Part shown: piece by piece, positions 7,850-16,670 of the stretch
How the letters are laid out: every line of letters begins with the position of its first letter
How positions within the stretch are numbered: position 1 is the stretch's first letter
Notes under the pieces: model-generated
Told to the model about the DNA's origin: nothing
The model's input: the letters and a program-made list of their open reading frames with translations, nothing else
Database searches by the model: none
Translations under genes and position numbers: made by a program
Source: Nostocoides sp. F2B08
Lineage (GTDB): Bacteria; Actinomycetota; Actinomycetes; Actinomycetales; Dermatophilaceae
Direction of reading: 5' to 3'
DNA length: 64,000 nt
NCBI RefSeq assembly: GCF_009184895.1
Contig: NZ_WESE01000004.1
Span: forward strand, 434,001-498,000

Positions 7850-9283
7850 CTAGAGGTCCACGGCGAAGTACTGGGTCTCCAGGAACTCGTGGATGCCGGC
7901 GAAGCCGCCCTCGCGGCCGAGGCCGGACTCCTTCATGCCGCCGAAGGGGGCGGCCGGGTCCGAGGCCACGCCCCGGTTGACCGCGACCATCCCGGACTCG
8001 AGCCGACGGGCCACCTCGATGCCCTGCCCGTTGTCTCGGGCGAACACGTAGGAGATCAGGCCGTACTCGGTGTCGTTGGCCATCCGGACGGCCTCGTCGG
8101 TGTCGCTGAACGTGACGATCGGTGCCACGGGTCCGAAGATCTCCGATCGGGTCAGGACCGATCCGTGTTCGACACCGCGCACCACCCGGGGAGCCAGGAA
8201 GGCACCCGAGACCGGGGCCTGCGAGACCGCCACGGCCTGCGCGCCCTCACCCTCGGCCGCGGCCACCAGGTCCAGGACCTTGTCCCGCTCCTTCAGACTC
8301 ACCATCGCTCCGAGGTCGTTGGTCCGGTCGATGCCGGGCCCGATGCGCAGCGAGGCCAGCGCAGTCTGCAGCTGCTCCGAGAAGTTCTCGGCCACGGACT
8401 CGTGGACGTACATGCGGTTCGCAGCAGTACAGGCACTCCCGCCGTTGCGCATCTTGGCCACCATCGCGCCCTCGACCGCCCGGCCGACGTCGGTGCCTTC
8501 GAGGACGATCAGCGGGGCGTTGCCGCCGAGCTCCATCGAGGAGGGCAGCACCCGCCGAGCGGTCTGGCCGAGCAACAGCTTGCCGACGTACGTCGATCCC
8601 GTGAAGGACAGGGTCGCCGTCCTCGGATCGGCGAGCACCGCTTCGGAGACGGGTCCGGCCTGCGAGGTGGTGACCACGTTGACCACACCGGCCGGAGCCC
8701 CCGCTCGTTGCACCACGTCGGCGACCCACAGCGCGGTCAACGGGGTCTCGGCCGCGGGTTTGAGCACGGCGGTGCATCCTGCGGCCAGCGCCGGGGCGAG
8801 CTTGCGGGTCGCCATGGCTGCGGGGAAGTTCCACGGTGTGATCATGTAGGCCACGCCCATCGGGCGGTGGTCGACGATGATGGTCTTGTCACCGTTGGGG
8901 GCGTATCGGAAGTCACCGGCGATGCGGCAAGCTTCCTCCGAGAACCAGCGGAAGAACTCGGCGGCATACGTGGCCTCCCCGAGAGCGTCGCCCCACGCCT
9001 TGCCGTTCTCGAGGCAGATCAGCCGTGCGCAGTCCTCGATCTCGGCGGTCATGATCTCGAACGACCGGCGGAGGATCTCGGCCCGCTGCCGGGCGGAGGT
9101 CTGCGACCAGGAGCCGAAGGCGTCGTGGGCGGCGCCGACCGCTTGCAGGGCCTCCTGTGCTGTCGCGTCGGCGATGTCGGCGAGGACCTCCCCGGTCGCC
9201 GGGTCGTGCACCTCGAGACGGCCGGTGGTGCGGACCCACTCCCCGCCGATGAGCAGCTCGCGGCGAGCCTGGAGAATTGCCAT
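7850..9283 (-). CDS. NAD(P)-dependent aldehyde dehydrogenase (succinate-semialdehyde type)
   Basis: A 477-residue ALDH-superfamily enzyme that oxidises an aldehyde to its acid. Visible are the TPWNFPAAMATRK cofactor strand, FTGSTYVGKLL, the general-base region ELGGNAPLIV and the catalytic Cys in GGSACTAANR, then the late motifs EIFGPVAPIV and PFGGMKESGLGREGG. The sequence is nearest in style to succinate-semialdehyde or glycolaldehyde dehydrogenases, but the true aldehyde is unknown. Start ATG 9283 follows GAGGGG. It is the last gene of the ABC-M24-SDR operon, 55 bases after the SDR, so it probably takes the aldehyde made in that pathway. Confidence 0.92.
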   Translation of the reverse strand: MAILQARRELLIGGEWVRTTGRLEVHDPATGEVLADIADATAQEALQAVGAAHDAFGSWSQTSARQRAEILRRSFEIMTAEIEDCARLICLENGKAWGDALGEATYAAEFFRWFSEEACRIAGDFRYAPNGDKTIIVDHRPMGVAYMITPWNFPAAMATRKLAPALAAGCTAVLKPAAETPLTALWVADVVQRAGAPAGVVNVVTTSQAGPVSEAVLADPRTATLSFTGSTYVGKLLLGQTARRVLPSSMELGGNAPLIVLEGTDVGRAVEGAMVAKMRNGGSACTAANRMYVHESVAENFSEQLQTALASLRIGPGIDRTNDLGAMVSLKERDKVLDLVAAAEGEGAQAVAVSQAPVSGAFLAPRVVRGVEHGSVLTRSEIFGPVAPIVTFSDTDEAVRMANDTEYGLISYVFARDNGQGIEVARRLESGMVAVNRGVASDPAAPFGGMKESGLGREGGFAGIHEFLETQYFAVDL

Positions 9284-9338
9284 GTCGGTACCCCTCATTC
9301 GAACGAGTGCGTGCAGGAGGACCGGGGTCGGGTCACGG

Positions 9339-10142
9339 TCACTGGATGACCATGCCTCCGTCGATCATGATGAGCTGACCGGTCATGTAGTCACTGTCGG
9401 CGCTGGCCAGGAAGGAGGCGGTGCCCACCACGTCCTCCGGATAGGAGTAGCGCTTCATCAGGATCATGTTCTCGGCCAGGCTGTCCATCGACTCACCGGG
9501 CTTGTCGAACTTGCCGATCGCCACGAGGTCTTTGTCCAGCTGCTCCCACAGCTCGGTGCGCACCACACCCGGGCCGTAGCCGTTGACGGTGATGTTGTGC
9601 TCGATCAGCGCCTTGGCGCCGCCCTTGATCATCGCCAGGACCGCGTGTTTGCTGGCCGAGTAGACGACCACGTCGTCGAAGGCCTCACGGGACAGGATCG
9701 ACCCGACGTTGATGATCTTGTAGGGATAGTCCTGCTTGCCCTGCTCCTTCATCTGGCGCGCCGCCGCCTGCATGCAGTTCAACGTGCCCCAGGCGTTGAT
9801 GTCCATGATCCGCTGCCAGTTGTCCCGCGTGATGTCGAGGAAGAACAGCGGCTTGTTGATGCCGGCGTTGTTGACGAGCACGTTGATGCTGCCGAACTCG
9901 GCAACGGTGTGAGCCACGGCGGCGGCCGCGTCCTCCTCGCTGCTGACGTCGAGCCTGACATGGGTGGCGGTGCCTCCGTCATCGCGGATCTGCTGGGCGA
10001 CCGCGGCCGCACCCTCGACGTTGATGTCGCCGAGGCAGACCTTGGCTCCCTGCGCGGCATACTCGACGGCTACTGCCGCTCCCATGCCCTGGGCCGCGCC
10101 GGTGATGAGGATGTTCTTCCCGGAGAGTCGGGTGGTGTCCAT
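9339..10142 (-). CDS. Short-chain dehydrogenase/reductase (SDR)
   Basis: A 267-residue classical SDR with the nucleotide motif TGAAQGMG at residues 14-21, LVNNAG, the catalytic Ser in INVGSIL and YSASK. The segment NGYGPGVVRTELWEQLDKDL resembles the flap of acetoin/butanediol and polyol dehydrogenases, so oxidation of a secondary alcohol or polyol is plausible. The C-terminal MTGQLIMIDGGMV is typical. Start ATG 10142 has AAAGGA upstream. It sits between the M24-like gene (79 bases) and the aldehyde dehydrogenase (55 bases) in one operon. Confidence 0.92.
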   Translation of the reverse strand: MDTTRLSGKNILITGAAQGMGAAVAVEYAAQGAKVCLGDINVEGAAAVAQQIRDDGGTATHVRLDVSSEEDAAAAVAHTVAEFGSINVLVNNAGINKPLFFLDITRDNWQRIMDINAWGTLNCMQAAARQMKEQGKQDYPYKIINVGSILSREAFDDVVVYSASKHAVLAMIKGGAKALIEHNITVNGYGPGVVRTELWEQLDKDLVAIGKFDKPGESMDSLAENMILMKRYSYPEDVVGTASFLASADSDYMTGQLIMIDGGMVIQ

Positions 10143-10221
10143 GACGAATGTCCTTTCGGATGGTGATCTCGTGTCGGTCGAGGCGCCGCGAACGGCGGCA
10201 CCCGGCGATGGGGTTTGCTGA

Positions 10222-11508
10222 CTAGTACGGGTTGGCGACGAAGAGCTCTTGTGCTGGGAAGCGAGTCAACACCTCGGCGCCCTTGGCTGTGACGACGACC
10301 TCTTCCTCGATCCTGGCAGCGGATACGCCGTCGGTGGCGGGGCAGTAGGTCTCCAGGGCGAACACCATGCCCGACTTGATCTCGACGGGGTGCGAGAGGC
10401 TGTTGAGCCGGGAGATGATCGGCCGCTCGTGGAGGCCGAGACCGAGACCGTGGCCGAACTGGAGGCCGAAGGCGTCCATCTCGCTGGCGAACCCCAAGTC
10501 GGTCGCTCTGGGCCAGAGTCCGGCAACCTCGTCGGTGCCGACCCCGTCGGCCACCGTGTTGATCGCGGCGTCCATCCACTCACGCGCCTTCGCATAGGCA
10601 TCGTGTTGCGGCTGGGTGGACATCCCCACCGAGAAGGTGCGGTAGTAGCAGGTGCGGTAGCCGTTGAACGAGTGGATGATGTCGAAGAAGGCCTGGTCTC
10701 CGGGCCGGATGAGCCGGTCGGTGAAGTTGTGCGGGTGCGGGTTGCACCGTTCACCGGAGACCGCATTGATCGCCTCGACCTGGTCCGAGCCCATCTCGTA
10801 GAGCCGCTTGCTGGCCAGCGCGACGATCTCGTTCTCGCGGATGCCGGGCTTGAGCACGTCGACGATGTCCTGGTACACCCCGTCGACCATCGCCGCGGCC
10901 TGGCTGAGCAGCATGATCTCGTCGACGGACTTGATCGAGCGGGCATCGAGCATGTGCTGCTGGATGTCCACGACGTGCAGACCCTGGGCCTGCATCTCGA
11001 ACAAGAACGCCGGCTCCACGATGTCGACACCTATCGGAGCGCCCTCCACCCCGGCATCGGCGAGCAGGCCCTTGATGGTCGTGACAGCCTCTTTCATCAG
11101 CCCCACCTCGGGACTGATCGCACCTCGAAGACCGAGCATGCCGGCCCGGCACCGGTCCTCGTCGAGCCACGGCGAGAAGAGCCGGTGATGCTTGGCCGCC
11201 GAGCCGAAGTCCCAGAGATGGGGGTTGCCGTCTTCGGTGAGGAGCGCGTAGCGCGACATCTTGTCGCCGAGCGCGCCACCGATCCACGTCTGGGTCGTGT
11301 AGCGGATGTTGTAGAAGTCGAAGAGCAGGAAGGCTCCGCATCCGCTGCTCCGCAACGCTTCCATGGCCCGGCCGAGCCGGTACTCCCTGAGCCGGTGGAA
11401 GTCGACACGGGACTCGTAGTCCACACCCATGTGCCCATGGGCGGGGATCATCCTGGCGTCGAAGTCCAGAGCGGGAGCTGACCGGGTCAGCTGGGTCGTG
11501 CTGGTCAT
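10222..11508 (-). CDS. M24 'pita-bread' family protein (Xaa-Pro peptidase/creatinase fold) with altered metal site
   Basis: A 428-residue protein with an N-terminal creatinase-like domain and a C-terminal pita-bread domain. Typical M24 proteins use two Asp, one His and two Glu to bind two metals. Here the first Asp (GDQAFFDIIH), the His region (FGHGLGLGLHERP) and both Glu (FALETYC, ARIEEEV) are present. The second Asp, expected three residues before RTF, is replaced by Cys in RTCYYRTF. The fold also serves creatinase, ectoine hydrolase and the DMSP lyase DddP, so a non-peptidase reaction is likely. It is operonic with a sugar-type importer, an SDR and an ALDH. Confidence 0.85.
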   Translation of the reverse strand: MTSTTQLTRSAPALDFDARMIPAHGHMGVDYESRVDFHRLREYRLGRAMEALRSSGCGAFLLFDFYNIRYTTQTWIGGALGDKMSRYALLTEDGNPHLWDFGSAAKHHRLFSPWLDEDRCRAGMLGLRGAISPEVGLMKEAVTTIKGLLADAGVEGAPIGVDIVEPAFLFEMQAQGLHVVDIQQHMLDARSIKSVDEIMLLSQAAAMVDGVYQDIVDVLKPGIRENEIVALASKRLYEMGSDQVEAINAVSGERCNPHPHNFTDRLIRPGDQAFFDIIHSFNGYRTCYYRTFSVGMSTQPQHDAYAKAREWMDAAINTVADGVGTDEVAGLWPRATDLGFASEMDAFGLQFGHGLGLGLHERPIISRLNSLSHPVEIKSGMVFALETYCPATDGVSAARIEEEVVVTAKGAEVLTRFPAQELFVANPY

Positions 11509-11619
11509 GGTCGCTTCTCCAAAGACTGATCAGGTGGGGTCAGGTCGGGCGGGACTGAGGGACATGCCCCGCCCGACCTGTGGGTGAGGCCTCGGCTGCT
11601 CCGAGATCGGGGCGGCTCG

Positions 11620-12612
11620 TCACCACTCCGGCGCGACCTCGGGGTCGTCGGCGTTCTCCTGGGTGACCTTGACCGACGGCATGAACAGGTCCTCCTCGAC
11701 CGTCTCGCCTGCGAGCACCTGGCTGGCCACGAGCACAGCGTTCTGGCCGTCCCACGAGGAGGACTGGAAGATGGTGCCGTCGAGGTCACCGGACTTCACC
11801 AAGGGGTTGCCCAGCTCGGTGTTGCCGATGGAGGTGATGAGCAGCGGCTGGGGATCGATGCCCTGCGCCCTCAGTGCGTCGATGGCTCCGGCCACCATGG
11901 TGTCGTCGGCGGCGAAGATGCCGTCGACGTTCTCGGCTCCGACCGAGGTGAGCATCTCGGAGGTGACGGTCTGGGAGTCGTCCTTGTTCCAGTTGCCCGG
12001 CTGCTCGGCCAGGATCTCGACGTTGGGGCATTCCGCCTCGATGGTCTCGACGAAGCCATCGCGACGGTTGATCGCCGTGGAGTTGCCGGTGAGACCGTTG
12101 ACCATGAGGATGTTGGTCGGATTGCCCTCGGCCAGCTCACACATGATCTCCGCCGAGGCGGCGCCCTGGCCGTAGGTGTCGGGGCCGGAGTACCCCGCGG
12201 TCAGGTCCTTGTCGCCGGGGTTGACGTCGGAGTTCGTGACGGTCACCGGGATGTCGGCCGCCTGCGCCGCGGCCAGGCACGGTCTGACGGTGTCACCCAC
12301 GGCCGGCCACAGGATGATCAGGTCCGGCCGGGCGGCGACCGCCACCCTGCAGTCGCTCGCCTGCCTGTCCGCGTCATACTGCGAGTTCGTGATCGTCAGG
12401 TTGATGCCGTTCTTCGCCGCCTCTTCCTCCATTGCGGGCAGATACGTCGTGCCGTACGGCTGGTCGGTGCCCTGCGGCAGAAGGGCGTAGACCTCGTACT
12501 CGCCGCTGGCATCCGATGAAGATTCTTCGGAGCCGGAGCTGGAGGAACAGGCCGATACCAGTCCGATGGCGATCAGGCTGGCCGCTCCGGTCATGATGCG
12601 GATGTTGCGCAT
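11620..12612 (-). CDS. ABC transporter substrate-binding lipoprotein (ribose/CUT2 type)
   Basis: A 330-residue lipoprotein with a signal peptide ending in the lipobox VSAC, then a Ser/Glu linker and a type-I periplasmic-binding fold (YEVYALLPQGTDQPYGTTYLP; LIILWPAVGDT; VDGIFAADDTMVAGAIDAL). It would capture the solute outside the cell and deliver it to the two permeases encoded upstream. Two extra Cys (SDCRVAV, VRPCLAAA) may form a disulfide. Start ATG 12612 has AGAGGAGA upstream. The ligand cannot be told from the sequence; CUT2 binding proteins take pentoses, polyols, autoinducer-2 and nucleosides. Confidence 0.92.
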   Translation of the reverse strand: MRNIRIMTGAASLIAIGLVSACSSSSGSEESSSDASGEYEVYALLPQGTDQPYGTTYLPAMEEEAAKNGINLTITNSQYDADRQASDCRVAVAARPDLIILWPAVGDTVRPCLAAAQAADIPVTVTNSDVNPGDKDLTAGYSGPDTYGQGAASAEIMCELAEGNPTNILMVNGLTGNSTAINRRDGFVETIEAECPNVEILAEQPGNWNKDDSQTVTSEMLTSVGAENVDGIFAADDTMVAGAIDALRAQGIDPQPLLITSIGNTELGNPLVKSGDLDGTIFQSSSWDGQNAVLVASQVLAGETVEEDLFMPSVKVTQENADDPEVAPEW

Positions 12613-12662
12613 GGTGTTCTCCTCTGTGTGTTGAACAGCTCACCGGAGTCGGTGAGCGCACC

Positions 12663-13691
12663 TCAGACGGCGGTCTGGGATTTTCGGGACTGCAGGAACG
12701 TGACGACACTCCCTGCGGCTGCACGAAGACTGGCGGGGTCGGTGATCACCGCGATGAAGAGCACCGAGCCGATGAAGATCTGCTGAATATCGACCTGCAC
12801 TCCGGCGAGGGTCAGCCCGACGCCCAGGATGCCGAGCGAGAGTGCACCGAGGAGCGTGCCCACGATGGAGCCACGTCCACCGGTGAGGGCGACGCCGCCG
12901 ATGATGGCGGCGGCGAAGCTCGCCAGCAGGGCCGTGGACCCGGCAGTGGGATCCGCCGCGATGAGCTCGAGGGTGTTGATCACACCGGCCAGAGCGGCGA
13001 CGAAACCCGAGATCATGAAGCCGGTGAACAGCCGACGAGAGACGGGGATCCCGGCGTCGTAGGCAGCCTGTCGGTTGCCACCGACCGCGTAGAACTCCCG
13101 TCCGGCCCGGACCCGGGTCACGAAGACGTGCAGCGCGATGAACACGAGCACGAACAGGACGATTCGGGGAGTGATGGGTCCGATCAGCGGCATTCCGAAG
13201 CTGATGCCGGCCTCGATGTCGGTCAGCGGCACGGGCTCGGCGTCCGAGAGGACGAAGGCGAGGCCCCGAAGCGCGAACAGCATCCCGAGGGTCGCGATGA
13301 ACGAGTTGATCCCGACCTTGACGACGAAGAACGCGTTGACGGCTCCGATCACCAACCCGGTGAGCAACGCCAGCGTCACGCCCAGGAAGATGTTCGGGAC
13401 CATGGCCATCACCACGCCCGAGACGGCGAGCGTGCTCGCGACGCTGAGATCGAGCTCCCCCATGAGAATGACCGCGGTCAGGCCAAGGGCGATCAACCCG
13501 ATGAGGGCCACGAAGCCCAGGGTCACCTGGTAGGCGGTGAAGACCGTGGGGGCGAAGATCAGCGCGCCCACCACGACCAGCACGAGCAAGATGATGGCGC
13601 GCCACTCGGTACGTCGCCCGAGGGCGGCCCGAAGCCTGGCCGAGAAACCCGTGGTGGCCTCGCCGAGGCTCATGGTCTGGGACGTGGTCAT
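12663..13691 (-). CDS. ABC transporter permease (ribose/CUT2 type), second subunit
   Basis: A 342-residue inner-membrane permease of the BPD_transp_2 family with 8-10 hydrophobic segments. It shows the family signature GELDLSVASTLAVSGVV and the late GGVALTGGRGSIVGTLLGA. Start ATG 13691 shares its A with the TGA of the upstream permease (TGATG), so translation is coupled. A longer open frame runs on upstream in this phase but is only a shadow of the other permease. It forms the channel together with the 13691-14704 product. Confidence 0.94.
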   Translation of the reverse strand: MTTSQTMSLGEATTGFSARLRAALGRRTEWRAIILLVLVVVGALIFAPTVFTAYQVTLGFVALIGLIALGLTAVILMGELDLSVASTLAVSGVVMAMVPNIFLGVTLALLTGLVIGAVNAFFVVKVGINSFIATLGMLFALRGLAFVLSDAEPVPLTDIEAGISFGMPLIGPITPRIVLFVLVFIALHVFVTRVRAGREFYAVGGNRQAAYDAGIPVSRRLFTGFMISGFVAALAGVINTLELIAADPTAGSTALLASFAAAIIGGVALTGGRGSIVGTLLGALSLGILGVGLTLAGVQVDIQQIFIGSVLFIAVITDPASLRAAAGSVVTFLQSRKSQTAV

Positions 13692-14704
13692 CACTGAGCC
13701 GCCCTTCTGGCTAGCGCGTCGACGGACACCGCGGCGGCGATCAACGCTCCGATCGCGATCTGCTGCCAACCGAAGCTGATATTGGAGAGCACGAGGATGT
13801 TGGTCAGGACGCTGACGAAGACGACCCCCAAGAGCGTGCGCAGGATGCTGCCCCGGCCACCGAAGACGCTGGTGCCGCCGATGATGATGGCTGCGAGGGC
13901 GCGGAACTCGAAGCCGCTGGACATCGTCGACACCGCGGTATTGGAGAAGGCGGCGAGGACGAAGCCGGCGATCATGGCAGCGAGGGCGGTGATCACGAAC
14001 GCGCCGAGCACCACACGTGGCGTCGAGACTCCCGCGAGCCGGGTCGCCTCCTTGTTCGAACCGACGCAGCGCACCATGAACCCGAAGGTGGTCCGGTTCA
14101 GCACGAAGGCCAATACCAACGCCATCACGATCAGGACGATCATGGAGAGCGGGAGGGGGCCGATCCTGATCTGACCCATGGCCCTGATCGGACCATCGGG
14201 CGGGCCGAAGAAGATGCTGCCGCCCGAGAGCCACCGCAGCAGGCCCAGGCCAACATAGGTGGTGGCCAGTGTCACGATGACGGCATTCGCCTTGAAGTAC
14301 CCGACGGCCACGCCGTTGACGGCGCCGTAGAGCAGCGCGACGAGCACCGCGAGTCCCACGGCGAGCGGGATGCCGTACAGGTTGCTGACGCCGATGAAGA
14401 TGACGGCGGAGGTGGCGACCTGCGCCACCACGGACAGGTCGAGGTAGTTGCCGCTGATGACGACGAACGTCATTCCGACGGCGACGATGCCGATGGGTGC
14501 CGCTCGGTGGAAGACGTCGGTGATGTTGACGGTCGAGGCGAAGCCGTCGACGAAGATGGCGGCGAAGACGATCAGGAGCGCGGTGAACACGAAGATCCCG
14601 CGTTCGGCGATCCACTGGAGGAGCGCCGCCCGACGTTGCGATGGGCCGGTCTCGGAAGGTGCCTGCCGCGTCGGCGTTTCGCGGGGCGTGGCTGTCTCGG
14701 TCAT
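13691..14704 (-). CDS. ABC transporter permease (ribose/CUT2 type), first subunit
   Basis: A 337-residue BPD_transp_2 permease with about nine membrane helices. The cytoplasmic N-terminus is followed by IVAVGMTFVVISGNYLDLSV and, near the end, IIIGGTSVFGGRGSILRTLLG. Its ATG overlaps the stop codon of the ATPase gene (ATGA) and its stop overlaps the next permease start, giving a tightly coupled ATPase-permease-permease block. The two permeases are clearly different, so a heterodimeric channel is expected. Confidence 0.94.
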   Translation of the reverse strand: MTETATPRETPTRQAPSETGPSQRRAALLQWIAERGIFVFTALLIVFAAIFVDGFASTVNITDVFHRAAPIGIVAVGMTFVVISGNYLDLSVVAQVATSAVIFIGVSNLYGIPLAVGLAVLVALLYGAVNGVAVGYFKANAVIVTLATTYVGLGLLRWLSGGSIFFGPPDGPIRAMGQIRIGPLPLSMIVLIVMALVLAFVLNRTTFGFMVRCVGSNKEATRLAGVSTPRVVLGAFVITALAAMIAGFVLAAFSNTAVSTMSSGFEFRALAAIIIGGTSVFGGRGSILRTLLGVVFVSVLTNILVLSNISFGWQQIAIGALIAAAVSVDALARRAAQ

Positions 14705-16230
14705 GATGCCTCCACCAGACGTCCTCCGGCAGCGAGGGTCATGACGGACTTCTCGTCCGCCTCAGCGCCGCTGAGGGTCCCGGCGATCCGGCCGTCTCGG
14801 ATGACGTGAACGACATCGGAGAGATCCAGAAGCTCTGGAAGGTCGGAGCTGACAACGAGGACCGCGGCCCCGCGATCAGCCAGGTCGCGGATGAGCCGGT
14901 GGATCTCGGTCTTGGCGCCGACATCGACGCCGCGCGTCGGCTCGTCGAGCACGATCACCCGTGGCTCTCGTCCGAGCCACTTGGCGATCACCACCTTCTG
15001 CTGGTTGCCGCCGCTGTACTCACCGGCATCGCGGCGAATGTCCGGTGGCCGCAAACCCACGGAGTCAGCGAGATTCGTCGCGAACTCCGCGATCATCTTC
15101 GGCTTGAGGACGCTTCCGGTGGACAGACGGGCCCGGTTCGGGAGCGCGATGTTGTCCGCGACCGACATGTTCAGCGCGAGCCCGTCCGTGCGGCGCTCCT
15201 CGGGGATGTAGGCGACCCCGTTGCGAACCGCTGCCCTGTACGTCGCGATCTTCGTGGACCGACCGTCGGTGGTGACCGTCACCGTGCCGGCGGTCTTGGG
15301 GTCGACCCCCAGAGCGGCGCGGACGAACTCGGTTCGACCCGCTCCAACGAGACCACCGAGTCCGACGATCTCCCCGGCCCGCACGTCGAGATCGATGCCG
15401 TCGACGCCCGGCGCGTGGATACCGCGGGCTGAGAACACCACGTCACCCGGGTTGCTCTCGCGGTGGATCTGGAGGTCGAGCTTCAGGTCGCGGCCGACCA
15501 TCTTGTCGACGAGGTCGTCGGGGGTGGTCTCACCGATGTCCATCATCTCGATGAGGTTCCCGTCCCTCAGGACCGCGACGCGATCACAGATCGAGAAGAT
15601 CTCGGGAATGCGGTGGGAGATATAGACGATCGAGAGGCCCTTGGCGGCGAGACGCTGGAGCATCGCCAGGAGGTGGTCCGTCTCGGCCGGCGTCAACGTG
15701 GCCGTCGGCTCGTCGAGAATGAGCACCTTGGGCTTGCGCGCGACGGCCCGCGCGATCTCGACGAACTGGCGTAGCGCGACCGAGAGCCGCACGATCGGCT
15801 CGTCCAGGTCGATCTGCACGCCGATCTCTTCGATGGCGTCGGCCGCGATCTTCTTCATGTCCGCGGACCGGATGAAGCCGGCTGTGGTGGGGAACGAGCC
15901 CAGCATGATGTTCTCGGCGCCGGTCATCTCCGGGACCAGGCTCAACTCCTGGTGCACGAGCGCGATGCCCGCTTCCAGAGCCGCCTTCGCGCCGCCGTGG
16001 AGCGCCTTCCCCTCGACACGGACCTCACCCTCATCCGGCCTCAGAATCCCGGCGAGGATGCGCATCAGCGTCGACTTTCCCGCACCGTTCTCGCCGACCA
16101 GCCCATAGATCTCACCGGCGCGCACGGAGATGCTCACGTCGTTGACGGCGACCGCTCCGCCGAAGCGTTTCACGATCGATTCCGCCTCGATGACAACCGG
16201 GCCGGCCGGCTCAGATGTGGAGCGATTCAT
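14701..16230 (-). CDS. Sugar ABC transporter ATPase, tandem-domain (RbsA type)
   Basis: A 509-residue protein with two ABC domains. The first has Walker A GENGAGKS, a degenerate signature (LSVALRQFVEIARAV) and Walker B VLILDEPTATL. The second has the usual degenerate Walker A of this family (GLVGAGRTE), a full signature YSGGNQQKVVIAKWL and VIVLDEPTRGVDVGAK. It energises uptake through the two adjoining permeases. Start ATG 16230 was chosen for GAGAGG eight bases upstream; further in-frame ATGs upstream lack such a site. It is the first gene of the importer operon and divergent from the XRE-cupin regulator. Confidence 0.94.
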   Translation of the reverse strand: MNRSTSEPAGPVVIEAESIVKRFGGAVAVNDVSISVRAGEIYGLVGENGAGKSTLMRILAGILRPDEGEVRVEGKALHGGAKAALEAGIALVHQELSLVPEMTGAENIMLGSFPTTAGFIRSADMKKIAADAIEEIGVQIDLDEPIVRLSVALRQFVEIARAVARKPKVLILDEPTATLTPAETDHLLAMLQRLAAKGLSIVYISHRIPEIFSICDRVAVLRDGNLIEMMDIGETTPDDLVDKMVGRDLKLDLQIHRESNPGDVVFSARGIHAPGVDGIDLDVRAGEIVGLGGLVGAGRTEFVRAALGVDPKTAGTVTVTTDGRSTKIATYRAAVRNGVAYIPEERRTDGLALNMSVADNIALPNRARLSTGSVLKPKMIAEFATNLADSVGLRPPDIRRDAGEYSGGNQQKVVIAKWLGREPRVIVLDEPTRGVDVGAKTEIHRLIRDLADRGAAVLVVSSDLPELLDLSDVVHVIRDGRIAGTLSGAEADEKSVMTLAAGGRLVEAS

Positions 16231-16670
16231 CGCTTCTGCCTCTCGCATCGTGACCGCCAACGTTGCCGGTCTCGTCATGAACAAAACATTGTGTGAGTGA
16301 ACACCACCGAGCCCAACTGTAAAGTATGACAGCACAGATGTGCCACCCGTCACACCGACTTATTTCGGATCGCATGCCAGATGCCACCCTCCACGGGCCC
16401 AGCGGCGGCCGTTGGCCCCCTACCCTCGTGGCCCTGGACTGTGGCGCGAAAATCTTTGTGCGACAGATGGTTTGCTGGCCATTGCGCGTGGCGGTGCCAG
16501 TGGTCCTGCTGGCTTCGGACTGCGCGACCAATCCGCTGCACCACTCGCGCCATCGCCGTTGGGCGGTTTCCGCCCCGCACCCACACCAGTCGTCACCTAT
16601 CCACCCGATGGCGGACGCCGTAGACTGCGGGGATGCTTGTTCTGTCAGAGAGAACACGGGGGAGGCTCAG
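16231..16670. promoter_or_regulatory. Divergent promoter region between the ABC importer operon and the XRE-cupin regulator
   Basis: This 440-base gap has no credible gene; the long frame entering the regulator from upstream is a shadow. On the importer side are ACAA-AACA-TTGT at 16281-16292 and, read on the minus strand, two copies of TGTTCA about 20 bases apart. On the regulator side is the 19-base inverted repeat described separately. These are the likely control sites. Confidence 0.4.
16638..16656. promoter_or_regulatory. Candidate operator: TGTTCT-N7-AGAACA
   Basis: A perfect six-base inverted repeat with a seven-base spacer, centred about 24 bases before the regulator's GTG start and next to its ribosome binding site. 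Position and symmetry suit autoregulation by the XRE-cupin dimer. Related TGTTCA/TGAACA half sites occur near the divergent importer operon. Confidence 0.4.

Noticed and set aside
12663-14615. A 650-codon open frame across both permease genes
   Set aside because: Only the part from 13691 down is coding; the rest is Arg-rich shadow sequence antisense-free but out of phase with the first permease.
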